NCBI GenBank assembly: GCA_013368375.1
Contig: JAACJP010000024.1
Location: 310,001 to 374,000, forward strand
Origin: Tricholomella constricta
Taxonomy: Eukaryota > Basidiomycota > Agaricomycetes > Agaricales > Lyophyllaceae
Direction: 5' to 3'
Length of the DNA: 64,000 nucleotides
Made by a program: the position numbers and the translations under genes. The notes under the pieces were generated by a model. It did not search any database and was not told the DNA's origin. It saw nothing but the letters and a program-made list of their open reading frames with translations. Positions 58,056-64,000 of this stretch are shown in pieces (the stretch's first letter is position 1; each line of letters opens with the position of its first letter).

Positions 58056-59413
58056 CCCCTCTCCTGTACCCGTGTAACTGACAATTCAATTGCACTCAAG
58101 TGATCCATCTTTCTGATCCTATGTGTGTATGTGATCGCTGACGCATGCACACCTTCGTTTTGTCCTTCGTCCTCGATTTCCTTGAATGCGTGGATCCCGC
58201 ACCACTTGGCAGACCTCGCGGGTTCCCGCATTTCAATACAGTCCTTCACCGCCGATCCGAATATCAGCTTTCGCACATATAATATTTGTATCCCCATATA
58301 CACCCCCACCTGCCTATATGATCTTCCACCTCACGCGGTCTCGCTCAGGAGGCAGCACTATGTACCCTTACTTAATGATGCCAACTTCGCTCCGGATCCC
58401 GCCCCATTGGAACGATCGCAGGCATGTGTCTGTGACATAATTCTGATGAGATGCCGGGGTTGACGAATGCAGGGTAACATAGTAAGGCCCAGAATTAATC
58501 AGCACCTTGATATAGCTGGGCTTTCACGAATACAGATCAAGGCATGGGTCCTCGTTGAGACATTGAGGTGGTTGCCCAGGCTTAATATTAGGGCTGATGT
58601 GTGACGACCGTTGAAGTTATGGGGGCGTTCTTTCAGGTTCATGAGCGGCCGTCTCGGAGGCGAATGTCTTTCGTAAGGGGTTAGACATGAGTCAGTGCTG
58701 GATCCATGCTGGGCTCGATGAGGCGTCTGATTATTTGACGTTCGTCGCCATGATTGGCTTCAAATGGACTGGGGCACAAGTATTATGTGGGGACGTGTGG
58801 GAACCCGCCGGGCTCAAGGCTTATTTCACTTGAATTTCCTCTTGGCACACAGAGCGTTTCGGGTGCCCTCGAGGAATGTCGGAGGGTGTCGGGATTCGGA
58901 CACCGGAAGGGGCACATCGGAAGCATTTTCGGTGTATTTTGCCTGACGTAAGCACCAAGACTTACTCAATGGGGATTTTAATGTTCCGATGATGCGTTTG
59001 CAAATTCCTGAAAAAAGAACGGCAGAGCTGGATGCAGACCACTGAGCTTTGTTTTTCTCCCCTTCCCTGTGGCGATCAGCCGGGGATTATTCGAGAGACT
59101 TTAGAAGGAAGAGCTCGGAAGGTTTAGTTAGGGAGAGAGAAAGAGGAGGGTTAGCCGCGGAGATGAGAGAGAGTGTCGGCAGAGGAGACGTACGCGGCCG
59201 TGGAAACAGACAACGTGACCTTGTGTGACGCTTTGTCATGAGTCAGCAGTGAGACCACGGTCGACGTTTATCTCCTCGACCATCACATTCTCCACAACCC
59301 CTTGCTGCCCGTCCCCTTTCGCAGCGACCGACTGCTGACTACGCCGTACGCCTGCGCCCCTGTAATCATTATCGTTCTTTGTTTACTGTGCTTCAAACCG
59401 CCGATTCTTACAA
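58056..59413. promoter_or_regulatory. Upstream region of the YAP1-like gene
   Basis: About 1.36 kb without a convincing gene. Perfect AP-1 sites TGAGTCA lie at 58688-58694 and 59239-59245, the second 169 bp before the start codon. A purine-rich tract spans about 59100-59175. Autoregulation by the encoded bZIP factor is possible but only inferred. Confidence 0.4.
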
Positions 59414-61309
59414 ATGGAGGCTTACATCGACAACGCCCCCCTCTGGGACCTCTCGCATGCCTCAAATTTCTCCCAGCTCCCCGATGACGACTTTCTTGCG
59501 CTCCTGCAAAAGCAATTTCCAACGGGCGTTGCCCAACCAGACGGTGGCTTTGTGGATGGCGTAAATCCACAGAACATATCGCGGTATTCTCTGCCCAGCA
59601 TGACCCCACCGTCCGAGGACAGCAGCCCGAGTCCTCCGAACACAATCAACGAACAGGGAGGGAATGAAGACAGCGGTGATGTCGCGCTCAAGAGGAAGGC
59701 TAGCGACGGAGACTTTGAAGAGGAGGCCCCCAGTTCGAAAAGTCAGCATACCGGTGAGTGGCCAACAAGATCCGCTTGAATTAGTATCTTCATTTTCGGC
59801 GTCCAGCAGCCAATAAGAAATCGACAACGACCCGTCGCAAGTCGACCGGCGCTTCCGGACCAGTGAGTCTTTTCTCATGCCTGCGATTGTTCGCATAAGT
59901 GACGTAGCCCCAGCCAAAGGATGAGACCCGTCTCTTGAAACGGAAAGAGCAGAATCGAGCCGCACAACGTGCCTTCAGAGAGCGCAAGGAGAAACATGTC
60001 AAAGACGTGAGTGCCTTTCTTTACTATCCTACGGGCCTCTTCCGCTCAACTTGTTTTAGTTGGAAGACAAGGTTGCCGCCCTTGAGGCCAAGAACGAACA
60101 GGCATTGTCGGAAAATGAGAATCTGCGTGATCTCCTCACCCGTCTCCAACAGGAGAACCTGACCCTCAAGCAGTCGTCGTTTACCTTTGCGGTCCCCAAG
60201 ACCGGCGGCACCAATTCTGAAAACGCTCAAGCATCGACGTCTTTTGCCTCGCAGTCACCTGAGTTCACCGCTTCCTCTTCTTCCCGTTCTCCAATATCGC
60301 CCGTGTCATCCACTGCCATACCCACCAAAATTACCAATCCTCTTGAATGGAGTTCGCTGACGACCTTTGATCCGTCCATGCTCAATCTTCTCGACGACAC
60401 TCCTCAGCCGACCGCCACTGATGGTGCGATGCAGATGGACTTTGGATTCGGCCCCCACCCGGGGCTAATGCCCAACACACCGTTTACACAAATCACAAGT
60501 AACCCGATGTTCATGTCATTCGCATCTACGTTCGACTCGCCCTTGCCTCCCACACACACCAATGAAGCTAGCACCACTGCCTTCAACAACTTTGACTTGA
60601 ACGGCTTCTCCTCGTCATGGTCATCACCATCCACTGCCCAGGACACGTCGTCGCTAGACGACCTTCTGGCTGTCATGGGGCGTGGCTCCGATTACTCATT
60701 CATGCCTACTCCATCATCGACTGCCTCGGACAGTCCGGTAACACATCATGCCAATGTTAATCAGAACAACTTCAAGACCACCGCAACACAGTCTCCCGCA
60801 TTTTCAACATCATCATCTCCTTCCTCAACTGTATCGGATCCCTTGTTTGATACCCCCAGAGACAGTTCTGCATCGGACTCGGACGTTGCTCAGGAGGGTC
60901 ATGAGGAGCATAACAAGAGTGAGTGTCCGAAGACCAAGGGAGAGCTCGTCAAACGAATAGCGTCGTCGGGACCCTCGCCCTTTGCACCGACAAGTCTGCG
61001 CAAGAGCTCGGACGCCGTGCTTGGCTCTATGATCATGTGTGAGGGCTCAAATTTCCCGAAAACTCAAAAAAGCGACCAGAATATCGAGGTGCTGAGCGCG
61101 TGGCGGAGCATCACCTCGAATCCGAGATTCAAAGTAAGCTGCTTGATGAGTCAAGCCATGCGCTGTGTCCTGATTTTTGCTAGGACGTCGACATTAACGA
61201 TCTATGTACGGAGTTCACGAACAAGGCCAAATGCGATGGCACCAAGGTCGTGCTGGAACCACAGGGCGTGAACTGCATACTTAAAAGTCTATCGGCGCCG
61301 AAGAAATAG
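59414..61309 (+). CDS. YAP1: AP-1-like bZIP transcription factor, YAP1/Pap1 type
   Basis: Fungal YAP1/Pap1 activates antioxidant genes after oxidation of cysteine-rich domains blocks its nuclear export. The protein begins MEAYIDNAPLWDLSHASNF. The basic region is EQNRAAQRAFRERKEKHVK, with the N-x7-R DNA-contact pattern, followed by a leucine zipper (DLEDKVAALEAKNEQAL). The middle is Ser/Thr/Pro-rich. The C-terminal domain has two upstream Cys (SECPKTKGE, IMCEGSNF) and the c-CRD (DLCTEFTNKAKCDG and QGVNCIL) with three Cys and an embedded export-signal-like stretch. The n-CRD looks reduced relative to yeast Yap1. Five exons: the zipper is split by an intron after KHVKD, and the last intron (61135-61183 approximately) precedes DVDINDLC. 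Stop TAG at 61307-61309. Confidence 0.92.
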
Positions 61310-62354
61310 CGGACGGCATCCTCGACATGAACGAATCTACCCAATAGTTCAACTCTAGCATTGGCATTTCATCTCCCTTGCATGGCCATCGTATCATCAA
61401 CTCATCGTCGTCGTCGTCATACGTCCTGTCTACCCCTGCGGCTGATTCGGCACACTTACAAGCAAATAATATACACCGCGCAATTGCGTGGGCGTCTGTG
61501 AGCGGATGGCTGGCTATCTGGTTGCTTAGAGTTTTCTACGCTATTTCCGTGTCCCCGCGGCCAGTATCCCATCCACTGCGCCGTTCACCAACGCCGCCCA
61601 CCGACGCCATCCGCCATTTCGCCATTGTCATCGTCATATTCTTCTCTCGGTATCCCATGATGTATCCTTACGTATATGCACGCTCACCCATTGTTTCGTT
61701 CTTTTGCTCAGTTGCTTGTTTGATTTTCTTGGAGATGCAGGGTGCGGAGGACCAGAAACAGTATCATCAATGCAACGGGCTCATCCCTGTTATGGCAGAG
61801 GGGGGACATCGAAGAAGGATGCAGGAGGATTTGCGTATCAGCTCTTCGGACATCGTTCTCAGCCCATCTTACAGTCCCTGCATCACATCAAGCAGCCGCA
61901 GCGCCACGTCATCCGGACTCTCTCGTGCTATGGCCACAGACTGTGTATTTGTGTCCCCTTTCAGTATCGTATCAATATATATCAACCAGTTTGTGCTATT
62001 CAGATAATACAATCATCTGTGTGGAGGCTCGAGAGCGTTCGATTGGAGGGTGAAAGTAGACATACGGTAATAATCTATATTAGTGTGCTTCCTATCGCCA
62101 ACTAAAAATCGAAGCGGCGGTGGTGCGCGCGATCAGATCGAACGTGTATCCGGAACGAATCGCATTGGGTGCATGTAGGTGCATGTGTGTAGTAAGCGTA
62201 TGTAGATGCATGTAGCTGCAGATGCATAAAGAAAGGTATGGGGTGCAGAAGCATGTCCAGTAAGGTACGGGGGTAAATCTCATGCGTTAAGCTGTACTGT
62301 ACCCGAACGGCAGCTCACCGCATGCACGATAATCACGGCAACAGCGGCAACAAA
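61310..62354. other. Convergent intergenic region with a degenerate short repeat
   Basis: About 1 kb between the YAP1-like and BRL1 stop codons. Between about 62166 and 62225 a loosely repeated unit related to ATGTAGGTGCATGT occurs four or five times. I see no gene. Confidence 0.4.
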
Positions 62355-63889
62355 CTACTTGACCTTCACAGACGCTCCACCATCGAGCCGACGCCGCCGC
62401 GTTGGGGTCTGCAGGTCTTCGTCATCCTCCGGCGAGAACCCGAGACGGCTGCGCGAGGCCGTACGGCCCCAGCTAGGCGTTGGTGCGGGCGAGAGGTAGC
62501 CGCCGCTGAAGGTCGGTGCACCTGGGAAGGACTGTTGCGGCTGGAGTGGGATCGGTTGGGTAGGCGCGGAGGGGGCCGGGTGGTGTTGCCGGGCGCGGAA
62601 GAGCGAGAGGAGGGAATTGATGAAAACTGTCAGGAATGACAGGGAGGTTAGGGTGAAGGCCTGTGAAGAAGAAGAGAAGGGATAGAGGTCAGGCGAGACA
62701 CGGAAGGATGGAAAGGAGGAGGACATGTGATCAGTGCTTGTTCGGTCGCGGGTGAGGGTGGAGGGAGAGGGGCCTTACCAGGGCTTTCCAGCTGATTGGC
62801 TCAACGAAACCGTTCACGACCTCTGCGATCAGCTCGGCACCGACTTTGGCGCGCCCGACGATCGCTGGGTCGCGGTTCATGCAGGTCTCCCAGTTTGCGC
62901 ATTGTTGCGCCATAGCGGGAACGGAATTTGTCCCGCAGAGGTTCGTTTTGTATTGCAGGGAACATATAGCAATCTCCTGGAGTATGTCTGGTGACGATGG
63001 GTAAAGACGGGCAAAAGTCAGGTTGGGTCCGATAGGAAGGGAAGACATCGAGATGACGCACCCTTTGAGTATTCCGATATGCGATGTCCGACGTCGTGCT
63101 GGACGGTGAGGATGAACTGCACGACGACGTACAGGAATAGCAGGACGAGTGATAGGTTGAATAGGAACTGCAGATATCTAAATTAACGGTCAATTGGTGT
63201 TCAGACGGATGTGGCACGGAAATGTACCCTAGCAAGATATATGGCAAATCAGATTGCACAGGTGGCGCTGCGGGTAGGTTAAGCGTATAATGGTTCGACG
63301 TGTTCCTCACGAGAGCCGCATCGACATCCTCATCACTATCAAAGACATCGCCGTCCTCGTGCTCCTCAGCCACCTCCCGTTGCCGCCTCGCCGCTTGGAA
63401 ACTGCGTGTCTTTTTTCGCGCGTTGTAAACGCGTCGAAGAGCCCCCACTGCCACCGCCCGTCCCGACTCCGACTTCAGTTGTTCATCCCCTTTATTCGGG
63501 CTGGGCTCGGACATATCAATGTCATTAGGTTCCTCGGGCGGTGGTGGATTTGGAAACGCCTTGTCGGGCGAGAAGAAGGGCGGAGGCTGCCATGGCGGAG
63601 CATTGGCGGTTCGGGGAGTCACATTCTGGTTGAATATGAATGGCACATTTTGATTAGAGCCAAATATTGGCGTGTGGGGTGTGCCAAAGGGCGTCTGGGG
63701 GGCTTGAGGTCGTCGTGTGGTCCTGCAACAAGATAAGTGCGAGATGGTAAGGATAAATCAAGACATACGTTTGCGAGGCGTGGATTGGTCGTCGGAGACG
63801 GACCATGAGGGTTTTATTGGAGTGCGGCTTGTCCACTCGTAGTCCATAGGAGCCTCTGTGCCGCGTGCATTGCGTGCATTGCGCGACAT
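62355..63889 (-). CDS. BRL1: BRL1/BRR6 nuclear-envelope protein
   Basis: BRL1 and BRR6 are integral nuclear-envelope proteins that promote membrane fusion during nuclear pore assembly and lipid homeostasis. The start is MSRNARNARGTEAPMDYEW. The Pro-rich N-terminus contains FGTPHTPIFGSNQNVPFIFN. The core domain has a first membrane helix after DLPYILLGY, then the lumenal segment with four Cys in two pairs (AICSLQYKTNLCG and MAQQCANWETCMNRD), GRAKVGAELIAEVVNGFVEP, and a second helix (AFTLTSLSFLTVFINSLLSL). The C-terminus is Pro/Arg-rich. The frame from exon 1 enters exon 2 only if the first intron ends at the AAG just before the C6 run (63702-63697); the stronger CAG acceptor 19 nt earlier would need one more C in that run. 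This suggests either the weaker acceptor or a one-base error. Confidence 0.88.
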
Positions 63890-63974
63890 GGTGAAGAGGT
63901 GTCAGCCGCCAAAGTTTGGTTTGTTGACGCGCCGGCTGATTTCAAAAACGTGGTCTCCATCTTTCCGTCATACA
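63890..63974. promoter_or_regulatory. Short divergent promoter between BRL1 and the next gene
   Basis: Only 85 bp separate the BRL1 start from an ATG on the plus strand. If both are real starts, this is a very compact bidirectional promoter. Confidence 0.3.
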
Positions 63975-64000
63975 ATGGCCTCCCTCCTCCGTTCCGCTGC
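63975..64000 (+). CDS. Possible start of a further gene, truncated by the window
   Basis: An ATG in a favourable context (ACA before it) opens MASLLRSA up to the window end. The Ser, Leu and Arg content would fit a mitochondrial targeting peptide, but eight residues are too few to identify the gene. Confidence 0.3.

Noticed and set aside
62160..62230. Repeat of ATGTAGGTGCATGT-like units as a minisatellite or CRISPR-like array
   Set aside because: Units are short, irregular and few, and CRISPR arrays are not expected in a fungal nuclear genome.

Overview
The window is nuclear DNA of a filamentous basidiomycete, most likely an Agaricomycete mushroom-forming fungus. The evidence is dense genes broken by many short introns (mostly 47-90 nt, GT-AG with a few GC-AG), conserved single-copy fungal housekeeping genes, a two-ORF non-LTR retrotransposon, and several protein families typical of mushrooms. 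No rRNA, tRNA, CRISPR or prokaryotic structure is convincing.

Layout. 1-8338: a complete LINE-type retrotransposon on the minus strand (189-8321), with a 60-nt poly-T (its poly-A tail), a perfect 17-bp target-site duplication, a gag-like ORF1 and an endonuclease/RT/RNase H ORF2. 8478-14974: a small multi-pass membrane protein (DUF7704-like, +), a single-pass surface glycoprotein (-) and a GCN20/ABCF3 ATPase (+). 16020-21562: DNA topoisomerase II (+). 22394-24396: a WW-domain, glutamine-rich protein (-). 24960-25636: a non-autonomous hAT-like DNA transposon with 12-bp terminal inverted repeats and 8-bp target duplication. 26027-33011: rhodanese/tyrosine phosphatase, ISA1 and GET3 (all -). 33212-35374: SRP68 (+). 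36237-38069: a COMT-like O-methyltransferase (-). 38711-41981: Ku80 (-). 42217-47316: SNF2/STH1-type remodeller ATPase (+). 48528-48945: a 67-residue SERF protein (-). 50797-54866: SSN6/CYC8 corepressor (+). 56706-58055: ERF4-type palmitoyltransferase subunit (+). 59414-61309: YAP1-like bZIP factor (+). 62355-63889: BRL1/BRR6 nuclear-envelope protein (-). A further gene probably starts at 63975 (+).

Most genes are unrelated housekeeping loci, but two head-to-head pairs have related functions: GET3/SRP68 (two routes of ER membrane targeting, 200-bp shared promoter) and Ku80/STH1 (end joining and chromatin remodelling, 235-bp shared promoter with a CACGTG palindrome). The less expected signals are the intact LINE with a possible in-frame intron in ORF1, the hAT-like element, two microexons (8 and 12 nt) inferred from family conservation, and three GC-AG introns. 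I did not find a wholly new multi-gene system. Exon joins were worked out by eye from splice consensus, frame and family conservation; where I give only a gene span, internal exon ends were not all resolved.
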